From Bacteroidales bacterium (GTDB lineage Bacteria > Bacteroidota > Bacteroidia > Bacteroidales > UBA932): DNA of 64,000 bases. The notes below the pieces were generated by a model that was not told the origin of the DNA, ran no database searches, and saw only the letters and a list, made by a program, of their open reading frames with translations. Of the stretch, positions 1 to 9,207 are shown piece after piece. Location of the stretch: the NCBI GenBank assembly GCA_024398125.1, contig JAKSJO010000009.1, positions 20,058 through 84,057 of the forward strand, written 5' to 3'. Each line of letters begins with the position of its first letter. Position 1 is the first letter of the stretch. The position numbers were made by a program, and so were the translations under genes.

Positions 1-197
1 CTCATCTCATCGGCGACAATGTCATAAACAGCTGCATAGTTGACGGCATCCTTGAGGTCATCGCTTGCCGCCGCCGCCTCCATGTCATATGTGCCGGCAA
101 AGTCAACGATGAAGAGATTCTCTACAAGCTGCTCCTGCTCAAGACAGCCATGTCTGGCATGAAACTCCATGCCTGTCAGTTCAACCTTTCCTTTCAT
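1..197 (-). CDS. folB: Dihydroneopterin aldolase (FolB), 3' part missing
   Basis: Partial gene running off the left edge; 65 codons are present. The translated start (MKGKVELTGMEFHARHGC) and the later segments LVENLFIVDF and DDLKDAVNYAAVYDIV match the FolB family, which converts 7,8-dihydroneopterin to 6-hydroxymethyl-dihydropterin and glycolaldehyde in cytoplasmic folate synthesis. The HG.LEQEQ...FIVD pattern and the DD...VNY motif are the family's pterin-binding and active-site neighbourhoods. Its ATG overlaps the TGA of the upstream methyltransferase gene as ATGA, so translation is probably coupled. It is the third gene of a tamB-rsmI-folB chain. The identification is firm; the C-terminus cannot be assessed. 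Confidence 0.88.
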   Translation of the reverse strand, partial: MKGKVELTGMEFHARHGCLEQEQLVENLFIVDFAGTYDMEAAAASDDLKDAVNYAAVYDIVADEM

Positions 198-907
198 CGC
201 GCGAGCATTATGAATACACATGGTCTCTTGCCGATCTCAACCTTGTTCCTGCGCCATTCTGCAACGGTCCTGGTCTTGATGTATGCGTCAGGCATGGTTA
301 CGTTGCAGGCGATGCAGATGCGGGTTGAAGCCTGGCAATGCTGGAGAAGATCGCTGAAAAGGGAATCATTGCGGTATGGTGTCTCGATGAAGATCTGAGA
401 CTGTCTGCGTGCGCCGGAAATCTTCTCGATCTCTCGTATGGCGTTTCTGCGTTCGTCTGTCTTTGCGGGCAGATATCCACAGAAAGCGAAGGACTGACCG
501 TTCATGCCTGAGCCCATAAGGGCCAGCATGAGAGAGGATGGACCAACCATAGGGACGACCTCGATGCCTTTTTCGTGGCAGAGAGCGACCAGTGCCGATC
601 CAGGGTCCGCGACGGCGGGAAGGCCGGCTTCGCTGATCAGGCCGACATCATGGCCATCCTCAAAGAGGGATCCCATCGCCGATATCTCGGCAGGGGTTGT
701 ATGCTCGTTGAGAACATGCAGGTCAAGATCCTGGATATGCCCCTTGAGACCTGCTCGCGAAAGGTATCGGCGAACGGTACGCTCTTCCTCCACCACATAG
801 GTGGTGATGTGCTGTATGCGGTCCAGTACCGATGCCGGAATCACCTCGGCAGGTTCGTTATCCCCAAGTGGGGAAGGGATGAGATATAGTTTTCCTTTCA
901 TAATCAT
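194..907 (-). CDS. RsmI-like SAM-dependent methyltransferase (tetrapyrrole methylase fold)
   Basis: 237 aa. The sequence shows the tetrapyrrole-methylase/RsmI signature: KLYLIPSPLGDN near the N-terminus, GLISEAGLPAVADPGS around residues 89-104, VVPMVGPSS around 116-124 and FAFCGYLP around 140-147. RsmI 2'-O-methylates C1402 of 16S rRNA with SAM. This protein is shorter than typical RsmI (about 280 aa) because the C-terminal extension is missing, so the substrate is less certain; many Bacteroidota carry such a short version. Its first ATG overlaps the tamB stop (ATGA). A second in-frame ATG lies two codons downstream and could be the real start. It sits between tamB and folB in one transcription unit. 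Confidence 0.85.
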   Translation of the reverse strand: MIMKGKLYLIPSPLGDNEPAEVIPASVLDRIQHITTYVVEEERTVRRYLSRAGLKGHIQDLDLHVLNEHTTPAEISAMGSLFEDGHDVGLISEAGLPAVADPGSALVALCHEKGIEVVPMVGPSSLMLALMGSGMNGQSFAFCGYLPAKTDERRNAIREIEKISGARRQSQIFIETPYRNDSLFSDLLQHCQASTRICIACNVTMPDAYIKTRTVAEWRRNKVEIGKRPCVFIMLAR

Positions 908-3900
908 TCAATGCCCATAAGGACGGTTTCTTCTGTTGTCATCGCTCTCTGGAGGTCTTCTTCGGCACGTCTGGCCTTGCTCATGAACAGTCTTCGAATA
1001 AACTCCGCCAAGCTGGAGAACTCCTTCTGGTATGCAACGCCGACTCCACTTCGCTGGGAGTTGTCAAGATAGTTTGTATAGTCATCCGCCGAGTGAGAGA
1101 ACAGCGTCAGGCGCAGCTGGCCGGTCTTGTCCAGCTTGACCTCGATGTCGATGTCTCCTACTACATCTTCGTTTCCGCTTCGCTGGCGGTTTCCTATCGT
1201 TCCGTTTATGACAGCCCTGTTGTTGAACAGCTGTGTGGATATCGCGACGTCGAATATGCTCGTTCCGCCCTGGGTCGCCTGATAGTTCAGACCAAGGTCC
1301 AGCGGGATGTCCAGCTTCATGAGTATGTTGTTCAGCTGGTTCGCCATGATTTCGGCAACGTTCGAGTAAAGTATGCTGCTTGAATTGTTGGTGACTCCGG
1401 ACTGTTCGTCAGGAAGGAAGTTGTTCGAAATGAGAAGAGCGACGAACTGCTTCTGGATCTTGTCCTCGGTATTGAGCGCTCCCTCGACGCGAGACTTGGT
1501 TACTGGGTCCAGGTCGGGAACATTGATCGAGAATCCCAGGGCAGGATTGCGTATCTTGTCCGAAATGTGGATGCCGCATTCCACATTTCTTCGCGTACTC
1601 ACGGATGTCGTGTCAGCAATGAGGTTTGACAGTGAGGCCTTGGTGATGTACATGGCATCGATGTCGAGGTCAGAGTCCATGATGTCGCCGTTGAACTTGA
1701 CAGAGCTTCCGTCCTGGATGCTGAAGTCGCGCTGCGCTATTCCCATTGCAGCAAAGTGGTAGTCTCCGCTGTTGAGCGTGTAGTCTCCATTGATGCTGAA
1801 AAGATCCCGTGACGGACGAACTTCAAGGGTCAGAGCACCGCTTCCCCGACCGGTAAGGGCGTGTCCGCTTGACTTGTCAATCTCAAGCATGACGTCGACT
1901 GATGGCGTCGCACTGACCTTGAACCTTAGCCCCAGGTCGCTGCGCATCGCCTCTTCCTTGCCGAGCCTGTTCATCATGATGTCGTATGGATCTATGTATA
2001 CGGCACGCTCAGGCTCTTTGAAGGTGAGCAGGTCGCTTGTTCCGGAGCTGGCAACGGCGTTGAGCGGAATATGCAGGTTTCCGGCGCTGCTGGTCGTAAC
2101 TTCGGCATCAAGGAACAATGCGTTGAACGGACCGCTAATGTTCAGTCTGCCGGTTCCGTACAGTCTTCCGTAGAATGGGACGCCGTCCGTCTCGGCCATT
2201 CGTGTACATTCCATATCCTCGAAACGCATCTGCATGTCCATGCGCATATCCTTGAAATTGTTGAAGAGTACCCCTCCGGAGATGCTGCCCCTGCCGTTGC
2301 GGCTGTCGCGCGCCGATATCTCGCTGAGGAAAACGCCTCTGTCGCTGACCATGAAGCCTCCGTCAAGATAGTATGGGACTCCGGTATATCCGATCTGCAG
2401 CAAACCGCCGTTGATGCGGCCGTTCTCGCTTGATATGGCCAGCCTGTCAGGCGTACCGTCGACATGGAAAACGCCGCTTACCTTTCCCTCAAGAGTGCTG
2501 AATACGCTGGCGGCAAGAGGACTGAAGTAACCGGCTTCGAAACTGTCAAGTCTGGCGTCTGCCGATATGGCCTTTGTCCCAGGGGTGTACGATCCTGTGA
2601 TTGTCAAAGGAGAACTGCTGTCCATCTCGTTTCTGACAAGGATGTCAAGAGCCTTGCTTTCTTCATTCCATGAGGATTCAGCCAGGAGGGTTCCCGCCGG
2701 GTATCCGCCAAGCCATGTGTCCTCTACAGTCAGGTCGACACTGAGCCCAAGCTCATCATCATAGCCAAGAGGGGATATGAGCAGTGCCTCGCCGGTCGCA
2801 TGGCCGCCAAGTTCGTACCTGTCGGCAAGAATCCCGTTGAACATGCTGAGGTCCAGGCTGCCGATATCCAGCCTTAGAGAGTCCCTGTTTTCTATTGAAA
2901 TGCCTCCGGTCAGGCTAATGGACTGCTCTCCGTTTTCGATGGAAAGTCTGTCGATGCTGAAATCGCCCTTTCGGTAGAATCCGCTTGACGGTCTTATGTT
3001 CCATCTCTCGCCGTTGAAGTATATGTTCGATGCGAGACTGTGCGCATTGACACAGAGCTCTTTCTCGGTGTCGCGCGTCATGTCCGCCGTGAGGTAGATG
3101 TCAGCGCGGTTGTCATCTCCATTGTCGTAGTAGCATCCAAGACCGACATTGTTGTCGTTGGCATATAGAAGTACTGAACTGTTCTTGAAGTTCAGCGCCG
3201 GCATCAGGTTCAGTTCGTCAGCGTAGAGCTTGCAGTTGAGGGCATTGTCCTTGTTGTCCAGATTGACTTCCAGTCTTCTGAGGTACTTTTCCCTGAGAGC
3301 CAGACGTGGAGATATCATTGTGCCTCCCAGCACTCCGTTATTGTCTACACTGACGCGTATGCGGGTGCTGTCCGCAATGTATACACCGGGTCGGATGAAG
3401 GCCATGAGGTCTCTGGAGTCATGGAAACGGACGTCGAGGCTTCCTTGCTCTCCATTACCTGAAATTGACTTTCCGTCAAGAAGTGCATTCAGCTCGCGAC
3501 CTATGCTGATACGCTTGATTTCGTCAAGCATGTCAACAATTCCGACGCTGCCGTCATAATCTGCGTCCGCAAATCCTGAGTTGAGTCTGATGCTGTATCG
3601 TCTTGCATTGGTCGTCGCACGCATGGCGATGTCGCCGATATCGTGCATTCCTGCAGTACTTTCGAATACCAGACCGCGGGCTGTCAGATTACCGTCAAGC
3701 TCGCCCTTGCCTTTGCTGGTGAGGTCTGCTCGGAAACTGTTCAGCGAGACCTTTGATACCTCGCGCTTGTCTATGTTCATCGCATGCAGGTCTGCGTATC
3801 CTATGGATGCGATGAAGTTGAATACAGCGTTCTTTGCCTTTCGGTCCAGATTTACGAGTCCCTGAAGCATGAAGTTCAGGTTCGGGTCGCTGCATACGAC

Positions 3901-5406
3901 ACGTCCGTCGAAGGCGCTGCCGTCAAAGGTTCCGTTCGCCTGTATTCCGCTGTATTCGTATCCTAGAAGTCCGAGTTTGCCGATTTGTAGCGAATCGATT
4001 CTCATCGAAGTTCCGCTCTTGCCAAAACTGGCTTCCAGACCACTGTCCAGGCTGCATCTGCCAAGCGCGGAAATGCCTGTAAGCCTGCCAAGGTCCAGAT
4101 CTCTGCTGGTAATGGATCCTCGGAACTCAGGGTTGCCGGATAGAAGGCTGCCGATACTGAGGTCGGCATTCATTGCCGATCCACCTTCTTTCAGTCCTGC
4201 CTTGACCGCAAGTTTGTTGAAAGTTCCCTTTCCGGAGACGGTCATGCTGAAAGCTTGTCCCTTAGCAAACTTGCCAAGGTCGATCTTTGCCTTTGGTAAT
4301 ATTGCAGTCACAATCTTTCCCAGTCCTGAAGACCTAAGGTTGGAAAGATTCACTTTCGCATCCAATTCGGTCGCGTCGATTCGTGGAAGGCCTTTCATAC
4401 TGCCTTCAACAATGGCATGGATGCCGCTGCTTTTCTCTGTGAACGAGAGATCGGATACCATGAAGTTGCTGACGGGACCGCTCATCGTGCCTCTGTCAAT
4501 GTCAAGAGTGATTCCATTCATCGGCATAAGACCGATGATTGCCGTCAGTGTGGCAGGGCTGAGTGTAGTTTTTCCTATTTTGGCATCGATGGTGACGGCA
4601 TCCACAAATCTAGAGAACGCCTTTGTGTTCTCGTAGCTCATCTTGTATACAGGGAGGTTGATGTCGGACCAGCTGTCAATCATGTGAAGGTTCTCCAGCA
4701 GAGTCTCTCCGCGACCTACACGACCGCGTCCGGAAATGTGCTCTATGCCGCAGCCACTCTGCTCGGTAAGGGCAATGTGGTCTGCTGCAAAGCTCATGAT
4801 TCTATCTGCGAAGCGCATGGCATGCCCTTCGATGTCACCGACTACATGCAGGTCATTCCAGTTGATTCCGCTACCTCTGTATGGAACAGTGCTTTCTGGG
4901 TGAAGCATGTGGAAATCCAGATTTCTGGCGGATATGCGCCTGATCGAGAAGATTTCCTTTGGGCCTGGTTTCTTCCCCTTTGGCTTGAGATGGAATATCC
5001 TTGAAAGATTGTCCTTGTATTCGCCATGCTCCAGGACTAGGTTCATGGATGCGTTCTCAAGGCTGACTTTTCCGAGATGGAAGCCTTGTCCTCCAATTAT
5101 GCTGCGGAGATCGAAGGACGCGTATAGCTTCTCTGCGGAGAACAGAGTATCCTTGCTGTCTTCGAACTGAAGCGGGTTGAGATCTATGATCCTGACACCC
5201 TCGAGACGGGCTGCGTCAAAGGGCTGCACATCGATGGCGTCAACCTCCAGACGACCGTCTATGGAAGACTCTATGCGATCCAATGCTTTCTGGAGCGCAA
5301 ATTTTTGCACAGCAGGTAATTGCAGCAGCAGACAGACTGCGGCTGCAACCATCGCGGTTCCAACCAGAACGCGCAGAGCTATGTCTATGAATTTTCTGAT
5401 GGCCAA
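904..5406 (-). CDS. tamB: TamB-family translocation/assembly module protein (DUF490)
   Basis: 1500 aa. An N-terminal membrane anchor at about residues 8-28 is followed by a very long stretch rich in beta-strand-like alternating hydrophobic and polar residues, with repeated glycine/aspartate turns, as in the AsmA/TamB beta-taco. The C-terminal 350 residues (from about SGALTLEVRPS through LDIPLDLGLNYQ) resemble the conserved TamB domain. The family forms a periplasm-spanning groove anchored in the inner membrane that works with BamA/TamA-type outer-membrane proteins and is implicated in phospholipid transport or outer-membrane protein insertion. It is the first gene of the unit with the RsmI-like gene and folB, and is divergent from tsaD. 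The length is typical for Bacteroidota. Confidence 0.9.
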   Translation of the reverse strand: MAIRKFIDIALRVLVGTAMVAAAVCLLLQLPAVQKFALQKALDRIESSIDGRLEVDAIDVQPFDAARLEGVRIIDLNPLQFEDSKDTLFSAEKLYASFDLRSIIGGQGFHLGKVSLENASMNLVLEHGEYKDNLSRIFHLKPKGKKPGPKEIFSIRRISARNLDFHMLHPESTVPYRGSGINWNDLHVVGDIEGHAMRFADRIMSFAADHIALTEQSGCGIEHISGRGRVGRGETLLENLHMIDSWSDINLPVYKMSYENTKAFSRFVDAVTIDAKIGKTTLSPATLTAIIGLMPMNGITLDIDRGTMSGPVSNFMVSDLSFTEKSSGIHAIVEGSMKGLPRIDATELDAKVNLSNLRSSGLGKIVTAILPKAKIDLGKFAKGQAFSMTVSGKGTFNKLAVKAGLKEGGSAMNADLSIGSLLSGNPEFRGSITSRDLDLGRLTGISALGRCSLDSGLEASFGKSGTSMRIDSLQIGKLGLLGYEYSGIQANGTFDGSAFDGRVVCSDPNLNFMLQGLVNLDRKAKNAVFNFIASIGYADLHAMNIDKREVSKVSLNSFRADLTSKGKGELDGNLTARGLVFESTAGMHDIGDIAMRATTNARRYSIRLNSGFADADYDGSVGIVDMLDEIKRISIGRELNALLDGKSISGNGEQGSLDVRFHDSRDLMAFIRPGVYIADSTRIRVSVDNNGVLGGTMISPRLALREKYLRRLEVNLDNKDNALNCKLYADELNLMPALNFKNSSVLLYANDNNVGLGCYYDNGDDNRADIYLTADMTRDTEKELCVNAHSLASNIYFNGERWNIRPSSGFYRKGDFSIDRLSIENGEQSISLTGGISIENRDSLRLDIGSLDLSMFNGILADRYELGGHATGEALLISPLGYDDELGLSVDLTVEDTWLGGYPAGTLLAESSWNEESKALDILVRNEMDSSSPLTITGSYTPGTKAISADARLDSFEAGYFSPLAASVFSTLEGKVSGVFHVDGTPDRLAISSENGRINGGLLQIGYTGVPYYLDGGFMVSDRGVFLSEISARDSRNGRGSISGGVLFNNFKDMRMDMQMRFEDMECTRMAETDGVPFYGRLYGTGRLNISGPFNALFLDAEVTTSSAGNLHIPLNAVASSGTSDLLTFKEPERAVYIDPYDIMMNRLGKEEAMRSDLGLRFKVSATPSVDVMLEIDKSSGHALTGRGSGALTLEVRPSRDLFSINGDYTLNSGDYHFAAMGIAQRDFSIQDGSSVKFNGDIMDSDLDIDAMYITKASLSNLIADTTSVSTRRNVECGIHISDKIRNPALGFSINVPDLDPVTKSRVEGALNTEDKIQKQFVALLISNNFLPDEQSGVTNNSSSILYSNVAEIMANQLNNILMKLDIPLDLGLNYQATQGGTSIFDVAISTQLFNNRAVINGTIGNRQRSGNEDVVGDIDIEVKLDKTGQLRLTLFSHSADDYTNYLDNSQRSGVGVAYQKEFSSLAEFIRRLFMSKARRAEEDLQRAMTTEETVLMGIE

Positions 5407-5424
5407 CCCTGTTATTATAACCTA

Positions 5425-5432
5425 CAAATATA
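5425..5432 (-). promoter_or_regulatory. -7 box for tamB operon
   Basis: TATATTTG read on the minus strand, 18 nt before the tamB ATG. It matches the Bacteroidota TAnnTTTG consensus. No clear -33 TTTG at the usual spacing is seen. Confidence 0.55.
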
Positions 5433-5444
5433 CCAAAAAGTTCC

Positions 5445-5452
5445 TATCTTTG
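5445..5452 (+). promoter_or_regulatory. -7 box for tsaD
   Basis: TATCTTTG, matching TAnnTTTG, lies 45 nt before the chosen tsaD ATG and back-to-back with the tamB box, so the two units share a compact divergent control region. Confidence 0.6.
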
Positions 5453-5497
5453 TGTCCGCTAGAATCGATAAGTTATTTTTTAAGAATGACTAAACAC

Positions 5498-6520
5498 ATG
5501 GCAGACATCATATTGGGAATAGAATCTTCATGTGACGACACATCCGCAGCCATCATCAAGGATAGGGTGCTGATGTCCAACGTCATAGCGAGCCAGGCGG
5601 TACATAAGTCCTACGGCGGAGTCGTGCCCGAACTTGCGTCCCGCGCTCATGAACAGAACATCGTTCCGGTGATCAGCGAGGCCATCTCCCAGGCCGGCAT
5701 ACAGCCAGAGGACATAAGCGCCATCGCCTTTACCCGCGGTCCTGGCCTTCTGGGCTCGCTGCTTGTCGGCACTTCTTTCGCAAAGGCTCTTGCCATCGCC
5801 CTTGACAAGCCTCTGGTGATGGTGAACCATCTTCAGGGCCATGTCCTTGCCGGTTTCGTACGCGAACAGGGCAAAGAAGTCCGTGAACCTTCCTTCCCGT
5901 TCCTCTGCCTCCTGGTCAGCGGCGGCAATTCCCAGATCGTCAAGGTCAACAGCCCGCTTGATTTCGAGATACTCGGCCAGACCATCGATGACGCTGTCGG
6001 CGAGGCATTCGACAAATGCTCGAAGATGATGGGCCTGGGCTATCCGGGAGGGCCTATAATAGACAAGCTCGCACAGCAGGGCAATCCTGACCGCTTCAAG
6101 TTCGCCAAGCCTCATATTCCAGGTCTCGATTACAGCTTCAGCGGTATAAAGACATCACTTCTTTATTTCGTTCGCGATGAGATGGCAAAGGATCCCGAGT
6201 TCATGGAAAAGAACCGCGAAGATATCTGCGCCTCCTTCCAGAAGTGCCTCATAGACATCCTTATGGACAAGCTCATCAAGGCAGCCAAGCAGACCGGAAT
6301 CAAGGAGATCGCCATCGGTGGCGGTGTGTCTGCCAACAGCGGTCTTCGCAACCGTATCGAGTCGGAGGGCCGCAAGCGTGGCTGGAACACCTATCTGCCG
6401 CAGTTCAAGTTCACTACCGACAATGCCGCGATGATTGCCATTGCTGGATATTTCCACTATCTCAACGGTGAGAGAGCATCGCTCGACGTCGCTCCTGTAT
6501 CCCGTGTCGCTGACTTCTAG
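5498..6520 (+). CDS. tsaD: tRNA N6-adenosine threonylcarbamoyltransferase TsaD
   Basis: 340 aa from ATG 5498. It transfers the threonylcarbamoyl group to A37 of ANN-decoding tRNAs, together with TsaB and TsaE, in the cytoplasm. The sequence shows ILGIESSCDDTSAA at the start, GGVVPELASRAHEQN, the metal-binding H-L-Q-G-H pair (H111 and H115), LLVSGGNSQIV and IGGGVSANSGLR. The open frame extends about 100 codons further upstream into tamB, but family homology begins at MADIILGIESS. An in-frame ATG four codons earlier (5486) is the only other realistic start. It is followed 3 nt later by a flavoprotein gene on the same strand. Confidence 0.95.
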   Translation: MADIILGIESSCDDTSAAIIKDRVLMSNVIASQAVHKSYGGVVPELASRAHEQNIVPVISEAISQAGIQPEDISAIAFTRGPGLLGSLLVGTSFAKALAIALDKPLVMVNHLQGHVLAGFVREQGKEVREPSFPFLCLLVSGGNSQIVKVNSPLDFEILGQTIDDAVGEAFDKCSKMMGLGYPGGPIIDKLAQQGNPDRFKFAKPHIPGLDYSFSGIKTSLLYFVRDEMAKDPEFMEKNREDICASFQKCLIDILMDKLIKAAKQTGIKEIAIGGGVSANSGLRNRIESEGRKRGWNTYLPQFKFTTDNAAMIAIAGYFHYLNGERASLDVAPVSRVADF

Positions 6521-6523
6521 GAA

Positions 6524-8080
6524 ATGAAGGAATTCGAGATAGCATTACCTGTCGGCCAACTTCTGACAGAAGCCCGTATGGTATCGGAAGCCCGCAGGCT
6601 GTTCGGACGTGATGATGTCCATTGTGTCGAGTCGCGCCGTTCCATCGATGCCCGTGGCAGAGTTGTCTGCAGGCACAGGATAGAGGCGTGGTTCCCGGAG
6701 GATGGCTATCAGCCGTATACACTTGATGAATACAGGGACGTTCATGAAGCAGAAAGTGTCATTGTAGTAGGAGCAGGCCCGGCCGGAATGTTTGCCGCCT
6801 TGAAACTGCTGACTCTCGGCCTGAAACCTGTAGTGCTCGAAAGAGGCAAGGACGTGCATGCACGCAAGACCGACATGGCACGTCTGTCCCGAGAGGGCAA
6901 GGTCGATCCCGATTCTAACTATTGCTATGGAGAGGGTGGCGCAGGTGCTTTTTCTGACGGAAAGCTCTTTACACGTTCCTCCAAGCGTGGAGACATACGT
7001 GAGGTTCTGTACCAGCTGGTACGTTTCGGAGCCTCTCCGGACATACTTGTCGAGGCTCATCCGCACATCGGAACGGACAAGTTGCCGATCATAGTGGAAA
7101 ACATAAGGAAGTGCGTGATCGAACACGGTGGAGAGTACCATTTCTCGACCCGCGTAACAGATGTCGACATGTCTGCAGGCATTGTCAAGGCATCGACCCC
7201 GGATGGCCCGTCAGAATTTGCCGGACGCGCAGTCATTCTCGCCACAGGCCATTCGGCACGGGATGTCTATGAAATGGTACAGTCTCACGGATGGCCGCTC
7301 GAGCCAAAGGGCTTCGCTCTTGGTGTACGTGTCGAGCATCCACAGAGCCTTATCAATGATGCGCGCTATCATGGACAGTGGAAAAAGGGCATGCCGACTG
7401 CCGAATATGCTTTTGTCGAGCAGGTGGATGGCAGGGGAGTGTTCTCATTCTGCATGTGTCCGGGTGGAATTCTTGTACCATCATCGACCGAAGACCACAG
7501 CGTGGTTCTGAACGGAATGTCGAATTCTGCGAGAAACTCCTATTGGGCAAACGCCGGTGTGGTCGTCCAGATCGAGCCTGAGGATATTCCGGAAAGGTAT
7601 AAGGATGGAAGTCCTTTCTCAGTGATGAACTTCCAGCAGGATGTTGAGAGAAAGATGTACGATGCCCTGCATGGCGAAGGTTCCGATGCCGGACTTCATC
7701 CGCTTGCCGCTCCGGCACAGAGAATGATTGATTTCTGCAAGGGACGTGTTTCCAAGGATCTCCCTCGTACCTCGTATCATCCAGGGGCGGTAAGCGCGCC
7801 GCTGCACAAACTGCTTCCTCCTATGGTTGCCGACAGAATGAGAAAGGCATTTCCTCTTGTTGACAGGAAGATTCGCGGTTATTATACCAATGATGCCTTG
7901 CTGCTTGGAGTCGAGTCCCGTACATCTTCTCCGATACGCATTCCGCGCGATCCGGAAACACTGAGCTGTGCTCCTGGCCTTTTCCCTTGTGGTGAAGGTG
8001 CCGGCTACTCGGGTGGTATCGTGTCATCCGCCATCGACGGTATCCGTTGCGCTCTTTCAGCAGCAGAATTCCTAAGATAA
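6524..8080 (+). CDS. FAD-dependent dehydrogenase, COG2509 type
   Basis: 518 aa. An N-terminal approx. 70-residue region of the kind seen in this family precedes a Rossmann FAD motif, VIVVGAGPAGMFAALKLL, at about residues 78-95. Other conserved patches are YGEGGAGAFSDGKLFTR, SHGWPLEPKGFALGVRVEHPQ (too long to be one motif, split at KGFALG) and the C-terminal FPCGEGAGYSGGIVSSA. This is the uncharacterised FAD-dependent dehydrogenase family COG2509; substrate and partner are unknown. It starts 3 nt after the tsaD stop, so it is co-transcribed. A strong hairpin follows directly. The family is secure, the function is not. Confidence 0.88.
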   Translation: MKEFEIALPVGQLLTEARMVSEARRLFGRDDVHCVESRRSIDARGRVVCRHRIEAWFPEDGYQPYTLDEYRDVHEAESVIVVGAGPAGMFAALKLLTLGLKPVVLERGKDVHARKTDMARLSREGKVDPDSNYCYGEGGAGAFSDGKLFTRSSKRGDIREVLYQLVRFGASPDILVEAHPHIGTDKLPIIVENIRKCVIEHGGEYHFSTRVTDVDMSAGIVKASTPDGPSEFAGRAVILATGHSARDVYEMVQSHGWPLEPKGFALGVRVEHPQSLINDARYHGQWKKGMPTAEYAFVEQVDGRGVFSFCMCPGGILVPSSTEDHSVVLNGMSNSARNSYWANAGVVVQIEPEDIPERYKDGSPFSVMNFQQDVERKMYDALHGEGSDAGLHPLAAPAQRMIDFCKGRVSKDLPRTSYHPGAVSAPLHKLLPPMVADRMRKAFPLVDRKIRGYYTNDALLLGVESRTSSPIRIPRDPETLSCAPGLFPCGEGAGYSGGIVSSAIDGIRCALSAAEFLR

Positions 8081-8113
8081 CAAATGCCGCGGATACTCAT
8101 CCGCGGCATTTGT
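8080..8113. terminator. Bidirectional hairpin terminator
   Basis: A perfect 15-bp stem, ACAAATGCCGCGGAT, loop ACTC, then its complement ending in GCATTTGT. It sits between the convergent COG2509 and tdh genes and can serve both strands. Confidence 0.8.
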
Positions 8114-8128
8114 ATTCGTTAATCTTGA

Positions 8129-9088
8129 TTACTTGATGTCGAACTTGATCTTGAGGCACTTGATCATGTCCTGGGTCATGCTGTCAAGGTCATAGCTTGG
8201 GCACCAGTCCCATTCTTCTCTTGCGCAGCTGTCATCCAGCTTGTCTGGCCATGAATCAGCGATTGACTGACGGACAGGGTCGATCTCGTAACGCATCTTG
8301 AAGTCCGGATAGTATTGGCGGATCGATGCGAGGATGATTTCCGGGTCGAAGCTCATTGAAGCCACATTGAAGCCGTTGCGATGAACAAGACGGCTTGGAT
8401 CTGCGTTCATGATGTCTACGCATGCCTTGAGGGCATCCGGCATGTACATCATGTCCATGAAGGTCCCGGCCTTGAGTGGGCAGACAAACTCTTCGCCCTT
8501 AACCGCTGCATAGTAGATTTCCACTGCATAGTCAGTAGTGCCGCCGCCAGGGAGGGTTACATTGGAGATAAGTCCAGGGAAACGCACTGAACGTGTATCT
8601 ACTCCGTACTTGTGGAAATAATAGTCGCTGAGAAGCTCAGTTGCTACCTTGGTGACACCGTACATGGTACGTGGACGCTGGATGGTATCCTGAGGGGTGT
8701 TCATATGTGGAGTGTTCGGTCCGAATGAACCGATCGAACTTGGGGTGAAGACTGAGCAGTTCTTCTCTCTTGATATCTCGAGGATGTTGAGAAGACCGTT
8801 CATCTGGATGTCCCATGCAAGAAGAGGCTTGCGTTCTGCAACGGCTGAAAGGAGTGCCGCAAGATTGTAGATGGTATCGATCTGGTATTTCTCTACGATT
8901 TCGGCGAGCTGCTTGCCATCGCATACGTTTGCAATTTCTGAAGGACCGCTTTCAGCGAGAATTCCCTTAGGCTCCGCTCCAGGGATATATCCTGCCACGA
9001 TGTTTCCCTCGGGGATCTGCCTTCTAAGTGTCATTGTAAGCTCCGATCCGATCTGGCCGGTAGAGCCGATTACAAGTACATTCTTCAT
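8129..9088 (-). CDS. tdh: L-threonine 3-dehydrogenase, SDR type
   Basis: 319 aa extended short-chain dehydrogenase. GSTGQIG at residues 8-14 is the NAD-binding glycine motif, SSIGSFG at 117-123 carries the catalytic Ser/Thr region, and Y143-x3-K147 is the catalytic pair. The closest family is the UDP-galactose-epimerase-like L-threonine dehydrogenase, which oxidises threonine to 2-amino-3-ketobutyrate. The divergent neighbour is 2-amino-3-ketobutyrate CoA ligase, which supports this reading strongly: the two enzymes form the threonine-to-glycine pathway. Its TATCTTTG box lies 25 nt before the ATG. A generic epimerase annotation is the alternative but the context argues against it. Confidence 0.88.
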   Translation of the reverse strand: MKNVLVIGSTGQIGSELTMTLRRQIPEGNIVAGYIPGAEPKGILAESGPSEIANVCDGKQLAEIVEKYQIDTIYNLAALLSAVAERKPLLAWDIQMNGLLNILEISREKNCSVFTPSSIGSFGPNTPHMNTPQDTIQRPRTMYGVTKVATELLSDYYFHKYGVDTRSVRFPGLISNVTLPGGGTTDYAVEIYYAAVKGEEFVCPLKAGTFMDMMYMPDALKACVDIMNADPSRLVHRNGFNVASMSFDPEIILASIRQYYPDFKMRYEIDPVRQSIADSWPDKLDDSCAREEWDWCPSYDLDSMTQDMIKCLKIKFDIK

Positions 9089-9113
9089 TTCTAAAGTTTA
9101 TGCATTTATCTTG

Positions 9114-9121
9114 CAAAGATA
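9114..9121 (-). promoter_or_regulatory. -7 box for tdh
   Basis: TATCTTTG on the minus strand, 25 nt before the tdh start, matching TAnnTTTG. It is divergent from the kbl box 43 nt away. Confidence 0.6.
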
Positions 9122-9164
9122 GTATTGTTTTGGAGATTTGATTTCGTTTTTAAGCAAGAAATAG

Positions 9165-9172
9165 TACTTTTG
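9165..9172 (+). promoter_or_regulatory. -7 box for kbl
   Basis: TACTTTTG, 35 nt before the kbl ATG at 9208. Its position places the upstream in-frame TTG at 9181 only 8 nt after the box, one reason to prefer the ATG. Confidence 0.6.
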
Positions 9173-9207
9173 CCAATAATTTGAAACAAAACAACCCTTT
9201 CATAGAT

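Noticed and set aside
3869-4636. 255-codon plus-strand frame inside tamB
   Set aside because: Ser/Pro/Arg-rich antisense shadow without a plausible start or family.
5177-5497. N-terminal extension of tsaD overlapping the tamB start
   Set aside because: TsaD homology begins at the chosen ATG and the promoter box lies inside the extension.
9181-9207. TTG start for kbl
   Set aside because: It lies 8 nt after the -7 box and the extra residues are not conserved.
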